Positions 49,429 through 58,032 of a stretch of DNA of 64,000 nt are shown here, piece by piece. The notes beneath the pieces were generated by a model. The model had not been told where the DNA came from. It saw only the letters and a list, made by a program, of their open reading frames with translations, and did not search any database. The stretch comes from SHVO01 sp050246995 (GTDB lineage Bacteria > Pseudomonadota > Alphaproteobacteria > Rhodospirillales > Rhodospirillaceae), in assembly GCA_050246995.1 (NCBI GenBank), contig JBFWVA010000012.1:1-64000 (forward strand), written 5' to 3'. A program made the translations under genes and the position numbers. Positions within the stretch are counted from its first letter, which is position 1. Each line of letters begins with the position of its first letter.

Positions 49429-50787
49429 TTAGTTCGCGTTGTCGAAGAAATCGTCGCGAACAAGGAAAGCGTGGAAACCGTTGCGACGGCCGTTGAATTC
49501 GCCTGTGCGATTGCCGTTGATATCGCCGGGCGCCTTATCACCTTCAAACGTGAACACAGGCCGTTGGCGGAACGCCCAAACACTGATCGCTCCGTCGGCG
49601 CCTTTCGCAGTTTGGCGTCCAGTCTTCGGATTGATCCACATTACGCTCCACGACCTGCTGCCGCTGACAGCATCGGCGGCAGCTGGAATATACGGCCACC
49701 GGCGCAAGCAGCGGTCGACATTACCTCCTCCGCACACGGCAAGGCGGTAAACTTGCGGTGCTGCGGGATGATCACAGGCCAACTGGTCCTTCGAATCATC
49801 GCCACAGTTGTAGATGTAGACTGTCTTACCTTCCGCGGTGACGATGGCCTCGCCTACTTCGTTGTTCATGTAGCCAAAGCCCTTAGGCGGGGTCGGCGCG
49901 AGTTGCATGTACACGTTATGCCACCCGGACTCGTCGCTTCCCTGCTGGCTCATCGTGTCCACATCTTTGGCACGGGTATAAACGGGCTTTTTGCGGAAGG
50001 CCCATTGGCGCACGCCAGGAGCGCGTTCAAAAATCGTCCACTCCCCTTGGGCCTGCGCCGTTGCTCCCGCTGTCATCGGTATCCACGCTTGCGAGCACGC
50101 GCCCGTGCAATTGGACTTCTCCGAGCCATCGCGGTCCGATGTATAGATCGAGAACTTCGCTTCGGTGAGAACGATGCGGCCCCGTCGAGTCGTCTCGACG
50201 GAAAAGGCAGGCGGCACCGAAGGCGCCGGGCCGACCGTTCGACGCTCCGCGGGACCATCGCCGCCGTTGCCATTCGTCCGCGCGCCCCACGTGTCGCCCG
50301 GCTGCTGGTCGAGATCCGACGTGTAGAGGGCGTGTTTGTCATAAGCCCACTGCCGGCGGCCGTCCTTGCGCGTGAAGATGGTGAAGTTCCCGACGTCCTT
50401 GTCGCCGTCTTTTGCCAGCACAGGCGGCCATACCTGCGAACAGGCCTTGCGGGTCTCAAGTTCCGGCAGGTCCAGCCCCGGCGGATACGGCGCCATCATG
50501 CCGGCCGTCTTTGTGGTCACCTCGTTCTCGCAGGCCGAACTGTTATCGCCGTCGCCGGTCGTTCCGACACGCATGGTGTCATAGGGCCAGCGATAGAGGG
50601 TCATGCCGCGTTCGTCGGCGAACACCGGACCTTCAAGCTCGGTCGCCTGAATGCTGAAACCGGCCGGCATCGGCTCGGTCACAAAGGTCTCGGTTTTCAC
50701 GCCGCCCTGTGCCGTGACGGCGCTCGACGCAGCGTACGCGACGGGAGCGGTCAGGAGAGCGCCAACGAGAAGAAGGCTGTATCGCAT
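49429..50787 (-). CDS. PF03640-type secreted repeat protein (module C)
   Basis: A 452-residue exported protein; signal peptide YSLLLVGALLTAPVAYA. The repeats parallel those of 23165: GPVFADERGMTLYRWPYDT, QWAYDKHALYTSDLDQQPGD, FSIYTSDRD with KSNCTGACSQAW, QWAFRKKPVYTRAKD, and GKTVYIYNCGDD; it ends with RQRPVFTFEGDKAPGDINGN. The conserved pattern places a Cys pair and Trp after the third repeat. The 54 bases between DUF1552 and this gene contain the perfect hairpin at 50813-50836, absent from module B. A secreted or periplasmic location with unknown chemistry. Confidence 0.82.
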   Translation of the reverse strand: MRYSLLLVGALLTAPVAYAASSAVTAQGGVKTETFVTEPMPAGFSIQATELEGPVFADERGMTLYRWPYDTMRVGTTGDGDNSSACENEVTTKTAGMMAPYPPGLDLPELETRKACSQVWPPVLAKDGDKDVGNFTIFTRKDGRRQWAYDKHALYTSDLDQQPGDTWGARTNGNGGDGPAERRTVGPAPSVPPAFSVETTRRGRIVLTEAKFSIYTSDRDGSEKSNCTGACSQAWIPMTAGATAQAQGEWTIFERAPGVRQWAFRKKPVYTRAKDVDTMSQQGSDESGWHNVYMQLAPTPPKGFGYMNNEVGEAIVTAEGKTVYIYNCGDDSKDQLACDHPAAPQVYRLAVCGGGNVDRCLRRWPYIPAAADAVSGSRSWSVMWINPKTGRQTAKGADGAISVWAFRQRPVFTFEGDKAPGDINGNRTGEFNGRRNGFHAFLVRDDFFDNAN

Positions 50788-50812
50788 CTTTTCTGTCCTT
50801 GAGAGCAGAATA

Positions 50813-50836
50813 GGCGCGCTTCCGGAGAAGCGCGCC
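50813..50836 (-). other. Intra-operon hairpin between DUF1552 and PF03640 genes
   Basis: GGCGCGCTTC and GAAGCGCGCC (10 bp, perfect) around CGGA. On the minus strand it follows the DUF1552 stop by 5 bases and is not followed by a T-run. It could stabilise the upstream mRNA or reduce expression of downstream genes. The equivalent gap in module B is only 8 bases and has no hairpin. Confidence 0.6.
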
Positions 50837-50841
50837 GTTTC

Positions 50842-52188
50842 TTAAGCGAGAACTTCGCCGATTTCCTTCGACGTTCTATTGGACTGTTCGCCCCAGTGCG
50901 GGACATCAAGTCCAAAGACCTTCATGGCGGTGTAGCCGACACGGGTCGCCGCTTCGTGGTTTCCGTCGACATGGAAGCCGGTCTTGATCTTGCCGCCGGC
51001 GCGGCCGGCCAGGAACATCGGCAGACCGTCGATTTGGTGCAGGCGCGCGAGCGACTGGTCCGTCGTGGCATAGATCAGCATGTTGTCGATCAGCGAGCCA
51101 TCGCCTTCCTTGAAGTCGGCGAATGCCTTCACGTGATACGCCCACGCTTCCATCTGACGGCGGATGAACCAGGAGCAGTTCACCTGGTATCCGAGCACTG
51201 GATCGAGCGGCTCTTCGTGCGTCGCGGTGTGGTGCGGTTTCTCGTAGCCCGGCTTAATCGTACCGGAGAAGGCCGCCGCATAGCCGAGGTTGTAGACGCG
51301 GGTCTGGTCGCAGGCCAAAGCCATCACAAGCAGATCGGTCATCATCTTGTGACGCTCGCCGACCAGCGTGTAATCGAGGCCCGGCGCGATTTCGTCTTTC
51401 GGTCCCGGATTGACCACACAGGCCGCGCGCGGTTCCGGCTTCGTCAGCGCGAGATCGAACTGACGCTCCAGCTCACGCAAGCCCGTGAAGTATTGATCGA
51501 GGCGCGCCTTATCTTCGGAACCGATCTTCTTCGTCAGGTCCGAGGTGCGATCCATGACGCCGGAGAGCACGCCCTTGCGCACCATGACGCGCGGGCTGGG
51601 CTTGAATTCCGGAGCGTTCGGGTTCTGGAAATCTTCACCGAAGAGCTTCGCGTAAAACAGCAGCGGCGACACTTCAGCCGGATTAATCGATGTCGCGCTT
51701 TCGTAGCTGAAGCTGTCACGCACGTTGCCGGTCGATGTCGCGGTCAGAGTCTGGAAACGCGTAGGTCCGGCGATTTCCTTGGCGATCGTAACGTCGATGC
51801 TCTGGCCCGGCAAATCGGTCTGCGTCGCCGGCGCCGCGCCCGCGCGCATGATCACCCAACCCGTCTTGTGGCAGAGGTTCGGATTGGCATCCTTGAACCC
51901 GTCGAAGTTGGTGAAGAGGTTGACGTGCTTTTGCACGTCCTTCAGCGAGGCGATTTCCTCGGGCAGGTCGAAGTTGGCGCCGGTCTTCTTCGGCACGAAC
52001 ACCTGCTTGTTGAGGCCCAGGCCCCAGGACCAGGTTCCGAAGCGCACCGGCAGCGGCGTGCCGTCGGCCATCGCGGTAGCGTTCCCGTTCAGGAACACAT
52101 TGAGCAGCGGCAGGCCGACCGTGACGGCGCCACCGTTCAACATGCCGCGCAGGACGCGGCGGCGGGACAGATCTTTTAAAGATGCCAT
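50842..52188 (-). CDS. DUF1552 family exported protein (module C)
   Basis: A 448-residue protein with Tat-like SRRRVLRGMLNGGAVTVGLP. Along its length it parallels 24535: VRFGTWSWGLGLNKQVF, SIDVTIAKEIAGPTRFQTL, ACDQTRVYNLGYAAAF, HHTATHEEPLDPVLGYQVN and IYATTDQSLARLHQIDGLPM. In module B the corresponding region reads AVTDHGYARIH, so the His of the DHG is replaced here by Gln-Ser, which may affect a metal site. It sits 10 bases after the DUF1592 gene, same order as in module B. Confidence 0.88.
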   Translation of the reverse strand: MASLKDLSRRRVLRGMLNGGAVTVGLPLLNVFLNGNATAMADGTPLPVRFGTWSWGLGLNKQVFVPKKTGANFDLPEEIASLKDVQKHVNLFTNFDGFKDANPNLCHKTGWVIMRAGAAPATQTDLPGQSIDVTIAKEIAGPTRFQTLTATSTGNVRDSFSYESATSINPAEVSPLLFYAKLFGEDFQNPNAPEFKPSPRVMVRKGVLSGVMDRTSDLTKKIGSEDKARLDQYFTGLRELERQFDLALTKPEPRAACVVNPGPKDEIAPGLDYTLVGERHKMMTDLLVMALACDQTRVYNLGYAAAFSGTIKPGYEKPHHTATHEEPLDPVLGYQVNCSWFIRRQMEAWAYHVKAFADFKEGDGSLIDNMLIYATTDQSLARLHQIDGLPMFLAGRAGGKIKTGFHVDGNHEAATRVGYTAMKVFGLDVPHWGEQSNRTSKEIGEVLA

Positions 52189-52198
52189 GAGAGCCTCC

Positions 52199-53965
52199 TC
52201 AGTTCGCTTCGACGGCGCTATGCGACGTCAGGCCGGCGGTCCGCGCCGGCGACGGAACACGTTCAACAACTTCTAAAAATGCATCACTCGTTGCGATCAT
52301 GCGCATCAGGGCCGGCACCTTGTAGCCGTCCTGCGCGAAAGCTCCGCTCAGCACCTTGATCGCGGGATCGTCCGCGCGCGAAAGCGGGCCGCCGGTCCCG
52401 TAGCTGTACATGCGGCGTACCAGACAGGTCGGCAGCGCCGCGTGATCGTGAAGCGCCTGACCAAGTCCGGCGACGTCGCTGAAGGCCTTACCGTCGAGCG
52501 TACCGGTCACGTCGAGCTGCACGCCCTTTTCGGTCGCGCGGAAACGGCCCGCGCCGTCGAACTGCTCGAGTGCGAGGCCCATAGGATCGGTGATCTTGTG
52601 ACAACCGGCGCAGACGGGATTTTGGCTGTGGAAGTTCAGCCGCTCACGCGCGGTGCGCAGACGGGCATCGGGATTTTCAACCGCGGAGAAATCGACGTTC
52701 GCGGGCGGCGCCGGAACTTTCTGACAAAGCAGGAGCTCACGCAGCGCTTTTCCGCGCTTTGTGGCGGAGCTCCGGGCGGGATGCGAATGAAGCGCGAGGA
52801 AACTGACCTGCGACAAGAGGCCGACACGCGGACTGCCTTCCGGAAACTCATAAGGCACCCATCCGAGCGACGGTCGCACTTGATAGACCGGCGCCAGCGC
52901 CGGCGACATAAAGGTCGCGCGCGTGGTGAAGAGATCGCGGTAATCTTCGTTGCGCGTCACGAGATGCTCGACCACGGTGCGCAAGGTCTGTTCACGTGCA
53001 TCGATCAGCGTCTGACCGGTAACCATCGGATAGGTCGCCGGGTCCTTGGCGAGACCGATGAACTCTTCGAAGCCGAACATGTCGTCGAAGAACGCGCGCA
53101 CGCCGTGCTCGAGGCGCGGGCTAGCCATCATCGCGGCGACGACTTTGGCGCGGCCCTTCGTCGTCTGCAGCTCACCCTTCTCGGCGGCGGTGAGCAGCAT
53201 TTCGTCGGGCGCGGCGTTCCACAGGAAGAAACTGAGGCGGGCGGCGACGGAATAGCTGTCGAGGCGGCGCTTACCGGGGTTGTTCGGATCGGGCTCGGTG
53301 ACATCGGCGATCATCAGAACGTTGGGATCGATCAACATCCCTTCAATCACCGTGCCAAGGCCGGCGTAGAAATCCTTCAGGTTGGTCGCGCCGCGCTTCG
53401 CATCAGCGACGAGCCCTGCCACGGTGGCGTCCGGGAGCGCTCGGCGGTACAGAAGCCGGCCTGTTTGCTTGATGAACTTGGCGGCACAAACATCATCGGC
53501 GGCAGCCGGGTTCGCCGGTTTGCAAGGCACAAGGTAATCGCGGCGCGGCGCGATGCGTTCGCCGGGATTTCCCTTGTCCAGGATTTGCGCGGCGATCGAC
53601 GAAGCCGAACTTTGCAACTGCTGAATTTCGCCGATGGTCATACCCACGGAAGCGGCCCCCGAGGCCTGCAGGCCATCGGTGCGAGGAAGCGGCGTAAGGG
53701 CCGCAACGACACGGACGTCGTCGCCGAAGATGTAGTGGATGGTGTTCGCGTATTGCTCGGGGCTCATCCGGCGCACGCGCGCCGGGGTACCGTCGAAATC
53801 CGCGACAGCGGCGGCGGCAGGCGCCTTGGCCGCCGGAGAGGCATGCTCGGAACCGGTGTCTGAGCAGGCAACGACACCAAACGTCAGTAGGCCGGCCGCA
53901 CTTGCGCGCAGCGCCATACCGAACTTGCGGCAGGACTTGGACTCGAAATTAGAAACCGGACTCAC
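52199..53965 (-). CDS. DUF1592/DUF1588/DUF1585 lipoprotein with c-type haem motif (module C)
   Basis: A 588-residue lipoprotein. The GTG at 53965 is chosen for AGGAAGG 5 bases upstream; a Met at codon 18 is possible. The lipobox FGVVACSD gives Cys34. It parallels the module A and B proteins: MSPEQYANTIHYIFGDDVRV, RLSFFLWNAAPDEMLLTAAE, SPRLEHGVRAFFDDMFGFEE, HSHPARSSATKRGKALRELL and NPVCAGCHKITDPMGLALEQ (CxxCH). The three paralogues keep the same domain order and the haem motif. First gene of module C; its start is separated by 121 bases from the CoA-transferase stop. Confidence 0.9.
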   Translation of the reverse strand: MSPVSNFESKSCRKFGMALRASAAGLLTFGVVACSDTGSEHASPAAKAPAAAAVADFDGTPARVRRMSPEQYANTIHYIFGDDVRVVAALTPLPRTDGLQASGAASVGMTIGEIQQLQSSASSIAAQILDKGNPGERIAPRRDYLVPCKPANPAAADDVCAAKFIKQTGRLLYRRALPDATVAGLVADAKRGATNLKDFYAGLGTVIEGMLIDPNVLMIADVTEPDPNNPGKRRLDSYSVAARLSFFLWNAAPDEMLLTAAEKGELQTTKGRAKVVAAMMASPRLEHGVRAFFDDMFGFEEFIGLAKDPATYPMVTGQTLIDAREQTLRTVVEHLVTRNEDYRDLFTTRATFMSPALAPVYQVRPSLGWVPYEFPEGSPRVGLLSQVSFLALHSHPARSSATKRGKALRELLLCQKVPAPPANVDFSAVENPDARLRTARERLNFHSQNPVCAGCHKITDPMGLALEQFDGAGRFRATEKGVQLDVTGTLDGKAFSDVAGLGQALHDHAALPTCLVRRMYSYGTGGPLSRADDPAIKVLSGAFAQDGYKVPALMRMIATSDAFLEVVERVPSPARTAGLTSHSAVEAN

Positions 53966-54086
53966 GTGCACCTTCCTCCTCAAGAGCGCGCTTCCAGCCG
54001 TCACGACCACGGGTCGCGGCCATCAGCTTGACGCTCTCCTCCACTCATCTTTCGCCTCGTCCGTGCTCCTATGCCTCGCGCAGCGC

Positions 54087-55295
54087 TTAAGCGCCGACGC
54101 TTAGCCGCAGACGGGCCCTCTTGCGCTCTGGCGCATCGAGGGATTGTTTGACTTCTTCCGTGTGCTGGCCAAGGGCCGGCGCGGGCAATTCCGCGACACA
54201 CGGTTCGCCGTTAAACATGATGGGCGTACGTACGCCCGGAACGCTGCCACCCGCCGCCGCCGGCGAGGGGATATCAACGCGCATCCCGCGCGCGATCACA
54301 TGCGGATCGGCGAAGACTTCCGGCACGGTGTTGATCGGGCCAACGGGCACGCCCGCGCCTTCCAGTTTCGCGACCAGATCGACCTTCTTCCATTTTGCGA
54401 TTTTCTCGCTCAGAAGCCCGATCAGGGCCTCGCGATTGCGCACGCGGTCCGGATTGTGGCGATAGGCCTCATCAAAGGCCAAAGAGTCGTCGCCGAGCAC
54501 GTTGCAAAGGCGGGCGAACTGACCGTCGTTACCGACGGCGATCATAAGATGCCCATCCGCCGCCGCGAACACCTGATACGGCGCGAGGTTCGGATGCGCA
54601 TTGCCGAGGCGCGGCGCGGCCTGGCCGGAAATCAAATACGACGCGGCCTGATTGGCGAGAACGCCGACCTGCACATCCAGGAGGCTCATATCGATATGGG
54701 CGCCCCGGTTCGTCGACTTGCGCGCATGAAGCGCGGCGAGGATCCCTGTGGTCGCATAAACGCCGGTGAAAAGATCGACTACAGCAACGCCGACCTTCAT
54801 CGGCTCGCCGTTCGGTTCACCCGTGACGGCCATGAAGCCGCCAAGCGCTTGGATCATGGCGTCGTAGCCGGGCAGATGAGCATAAGGTCCGGTCTGTCCA
54901 AAGCCCGTGATAGAGCAATAAATCAGGCCTGGATGGCGCGCACTCAAGGTCGCGTAATCGAGGCCGAATTTCTTCAGCGCGCCTAATTTGAAGTTCTCGA
55001 TCACGATGTCGGCGTCGGCGATCAGCCGCTGCACGACTTCGAGGTCCTCGGCGCGATTGAAATCAATGGCAATGGAGCGTTTGCCGCGGTTGGCGGAATG
55101 GAAATAGGTGGCGCTCAAATCGCCGCCATCTTCGCCCGGCACGAACGGCGGCCCCCACGAGCGGGTATCATCGCCATCGCCGCTGCGCTCAACTTTAATA
55201 ACGTCCGCGCCCATGTCCGCGAGGATCTGGCTCGACCAAGGGCCGGCCAGAACGCGTGACAAGTCCACAACGCGGATGTCGTGCAGTGGCTTCAT
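54087..55295 (-). CDS. Class III (CaiB/BaiF) CoA-transferase, possibly glutarate-CoA transferase
   Basis: A 402-residue family III CoA-transferase starting at ATG 55295 with GGAG 6 bases upstream. Motifs: VVDLSRVLAGPWSSQILADM, GADVIKVERSGDGDDTRSWG, and LPGYDAMIQALGGFMAVTGE with the catalytic Asp of family III. It moves CoA between acids via an anhydride intermediate. Its divergent LysR regulator and the nearby gcdH fit the gcdR-gcdH-gcdG (glutarate) arrangement seen in other proteobacteria, but here gcdH is about 6 kb away. The substrate is inferred from this context and is uncertain. Confidence 0.8.
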   Translation of the reverse strand: MKPLHDIRVVDLSRVLAGPWSSQILADMGADVIKVERSGDGDDTRSWGPPFVPGEDGGDLSATYFHSANRGKRSIAIDFNRAEDLEVVQRLIADADIVIENFKLGALKKFGLDYATLSARHPGLIYCSITGFGQTGPYAHLPGYDAMIQALGGFMAVTGEPNGEPMKVGVAVVDLFTGVYATTGILAALHARKSTNRGAHIDMSLLDVQVGVLANQAASYLISGQAAPRLGNAHPNLAPYQVFAAADGHLMIAVGNDGQFARLCNVLGDDSLAFDEAYRHNPDRVRNREALIGLLSEKIAKWKKVDLVAKLEGAGVPVGPINTVPEVFADPHVIARGMRVDIPSPAAAGGSVPGVRTPIMFNGEPCVAELPAPALGQHTEEVKQSLDAPERKRARLRLSVGA

Positions 55296-55451
55296 AAACA
55301 CTCCACCGGACGCCATACGCCTTCCCGCGTCCGTACACATTTAGAGCATCAGTTAGAAGCAATTGAGATCATTATCACAAACCATTTTATTGATTGAAAC
55401 TATGAGCAGAGGTAATTACTACCAACGTCCCGCCTCGGGACATTCAACCCA

Positions 55452-56387
55452 TTGATTTATAATAAACTCTTGGCTGACCAGCCGGCAAAGTTGAATCTCA
55501 ATCGTCGGTTCGTGCCGTCACTTCCCGCTTTGATGGCGTTTGAAGCCTCGGCCCGTTTGAGCAGTTTTACCCGCGCCGCCGAGGAGTTGAACCTCACCCA
55601 GGGCGCCATCAGTCGTCAGATAAAAGTCCTTGAAGATCAATTAGGTGTGACGCTTTTTGAGCGTATCCGCCAGCGCCTTGTCCTGACCGAGGCGGGCACT
55701 TTTTACGCTAACGAAATCCGCCAAACCCTCGATCGCTTCGCTTCGGCGACCGCCCAGGCTATGTCGTTCCGCGCCCGGGGCGGGATTCTCCGGCTCGGCA
55801 TGCTCCCGACGTTCGGGACTCGGTGGCTGATCCCGCGCCTCCCTGATTTCTTCGCCGCGCACCGCAGCGTGACGATCAATTTCTCGAGTCACATCCGTCC
55901 GGTCGACTTTCAGCGCGATTTCCTCGATGCAGCTATCCACTTCGGCGAGCCGCATTGGCCCGGCGTCTTCTTGCATAAGCTCACCGGCGAAGAACTGTTC
56001 GCGGTCGCCTCGCCAAAGCTGATCAAGCGCGAGAAGATCAAGAAACCGGCGGATTTGGCAAACACCACTCTGCTCGTTCAGGCAACGCGTCCCGAAGCAT
56101 GGAAGACGTTCTTCGATACCGTGGGAATGTCTGAAGTTGAACCTCGCCAAGTCCTCGAGTTCGAGGTTTTTGGCATGGTGCTCCGCGCCGCCGTGGCTGA
56201 GCTCGGCGTTGCGCTTGTTCCAAAAGTATTGGTGCAGCAAGAACTCGACGCCGGCGAACTGGTCACGCTGTTCGACAAATCGATCATGAACACGAAGGCG
56301 TACTTCCTCGCCTACCCGCGCGAACGGGCGAATTACCCGCCGCTCGTGGCGTTCCGCGACTGGCTGCTTTCCCAGGTCCGCGCCTAA
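55452..56387 (+). CDS. LysR family transcriptional regulator (GcvA/GcdR type)
   Basis: A LysR regulator of up to 311 residues. The winged HTH reads LPALMAFEASARLSSFTRAA and LNLTQGAISRQIKVLEDQLG, typical of the GcvA-like subgroup; the effector domain follows. No ATG precedes the HTH: TTG codons at 55452, 55470 and 55491 or a GTG in FVPSLPAL are candidates, so the start is uncertain. It is divergent from the class III CoA-transferase, with 156 bases between (AT-rich, TN11A-like stretches), which it probably activates. Its end overlaps the convergent TPP-enzyme gene by 4 bases. Confidence 0.85.
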   Translation: MIYNKLLADQPAKLNLNRRFVPSLPALMAFEASARLSSFTRAAEELNLTQGAISRQIKVLEDQLGVTLFERIRQRLVLTEAGTFYANEIRQTLDRFASATAQAMSFRARGGILRLGMLPTFGTRWLIPRLPDFFAAHRSVTINFSSHIRPVDFQRDFLDAAIHFGEPHWPGVFLHKLTGEELFAVASPKLIKREKIKKPADLANTTLLVQATRPEAWKTFFDTVGMSEVEPRQVLEFEVFGMVLRAAVAELGVALVPKVLVQQELDAGELVTLFDKSIMNTKAYFLAYPRERANYPPLVAFRDWLLSQVRA

Positions 56388-58027
56388 GCCTTAATCGTGC
56401 GGCCCGGCGCGATGTCGGTAACGCTCGTCTTGATGTGGATGAGCGCAGGCTTTCCCGCCTTCCCTGCCTCTTCAAGCGCCGCCGGAAAAGCGTCGGTGCG
56501 GTCGATCGTGATCGCCCAGGCGCCGAATGAACGCGCGAAAGCGGCGAAGTCGGGGTTCTTGAGGTCCGTCGCGGATACGCGCTGCGGATAGTCGCGCTCC
56601 TGATGCATACGAATGGTTCCGTAAGACCCATTGTCGACAACAATGATGATGAGATTCGCGCCGTACTGCACAGCGGTCGCGAGTTCGTTCGAGGTCATCA
56701 TGAAACAACCATCGCCCGCCACCGCGACGACGGGACGCGCTGGATACATGATCTTCGCGGCAATGGCGGCCGGGAACCCAAACCCCATCGCCCCGCTGGT
56801 CGGCGCGAGTTGCGTGCCGAATTTACGATGACGATAGAAGCGATGCAGCCAAGCCGCGTAGTTGCCGGCGCCGTTACCCACGATCGCTTCCGGCAGCGCC
56901 TTTTCGAGATGCTTGAAAACTTCCGACAGGTTGACCGCGCCCGTCACCGCGACCGGCGCCAGGAACGCTTCGAGATCCGCGCGGCCGTCGTTCGCCCAAG
57001 GCGTATTGGCCCAGGAGCGGCGGATGGACAGCTTTGAAAGCGACCGCGCGGCGTTGGCCGTTTCGCACGCTGCCGCGAGCGATGCGGGCCACACGCGGTT
57101 GAGTTCCTCGGGGTCGGCGTGAATGTGCACGAGTTTCGCCGCGCTTTCTTCCGGCGTCAGAAGCGTATAGGCCTGCGACGGATTTTCGCCGAGGCGCGCA
57201 CCAATGGTGACCACCAGATCCGCGGCCTTCACGCGCTGGACCAACTTCGGATTTGGCCCGAGACCGAGATCGCCGATGTAGCAGGGATGCGTATTGTCGA
57301 TGAGGTCCTTGCGGCGGAACGAAAGCGCGACCGGCACACCGAGATTCTCGATCCACTTCGACAGCGCGGCAAGCGCGTCCTCGGACCATCCCGTACCGCC
57401 GAGGATGAGCATGGGACGTTCCGCGCCTTCCAACCGCGCCGCCAGCGCATCGAGAAAGCCCGGTTCCAACCCACTGAGCGCGACGGTTACGGGCGCGGGC
57501 TTACGCGCGCCAGCGGACTCAGCAAGCATATCTTCGGGTAATGCGATAACCACCGCGCCTTTACGGCCCTGTTGGGCGACCGCGAAAGCGCGCGTGCACA
57601 CTTCCACCATGCGCGTTGGATCCTCAACCTCGAGCGCGAGCTTGCATAGCGGGCCAAAAGCCTGGCCGTAGTCGACTTCCTGGAACGCTTCACGACCTTT
57701 GTCCGATAACGCCACCTGACCGATGAAATAGATCAGCGGAACCGAATCCTGCTGCGCGGTGTGAATCCCGATGCTGCCGTGCGTAGCGCCCGGACCGCGC
57801 GTGACCATGCAGATGCCGGGCTTGCCTGTCAGCTTCCCGTACGCGACCGCCATGTTAGCGGCGCCAGCCTCGTGCCGGCAGGTGACGACCTTGATCTTGT
57901 CCCGCGCATCGTAAAGCGCGTCGAGCACGGAGAGGTAACTTTCGCCCGGCACGCAGAAGACATGTGTGATCCCGTTGACGACAAGGGTTTCTACAAGGCG
58001 CTGGGCGGCCGTGAGCTCATGGGTCAT
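56384..58027 (-). CDS. Thiamine-pyrophosphate-dependent enzyme (acetolactate synthase-like)
   Basis: A 547-residue TPP enzyme with three domains: the PYR domain holds the catalytic Glu in TCRHEAGAANMAVAYGKLTG, followed by GPGATHGSIGIHTAQQDSVP. A central TH3 domain follows, and then the PP domain has AVAGDGCFMMTSNELATAVQ ending in VDNGSYGTIRMH (GDG...N). Members decarboxylate or carboligate 2-oxoacids; benzoylformate-decarboxylase-like, oxalyl-CoA or sulphoacetaldehyde enzymes look similar. Active-site residues that settle the class are not clear to me. The aldehyde dehydrogenase gene is 5 bases upstream, so decarboxylation of a 2-oxoacid to an aldehyde followed by oxidation is the simplest reading. 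Confidence 0.85.
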   Translation of the reverse strand: MTHELTAAQRLVETLVVNGITHVFCVPGESYLSVLDALYDARDKIKVVTCRHEAGAANMAVAYGKLTGKPGICMVTRGPGATHGSIGIHTAQQDSVPLIYFIGQVALSDKGREAFQEVDYGQAFGPLCKLALEVEDPTRMVEVCTRAFAVAQQGRKGAVVIALPEDMLAESAGARKPAPVTVALSGLEPGFLDALAARLEGAERPMLILGGTGWSEDALAALSKWIENLGVPVALSFRRKDLIDNTHPCYIGDLGLGPNPKLVQRVKAADLVVTIGARLGENPSQAYTLLTPEESAAKLVHIHADPEELNRVWPASLAAACETANAARSLSKLSIRRSWANTPWANDGRADLEAFLAPVAVTGAVNLSEVFKHLEKALPEAIVGNGAGNYAAWLHRFYRHRKFGTQLAPTSGAMGFGFPAAIAAKIMYPARPVVAVAGDGCFMMTSNELATAVQYGANLIIIVVDNGSYGTIRMHQERDYPQRVSATDLKNPDFAAFARSFGAWAITIDRTDAFPAALEEAGKAGKPALIHIKTSVTDIAPGRTIKA

Positions 58028-58032
58028 AGATG

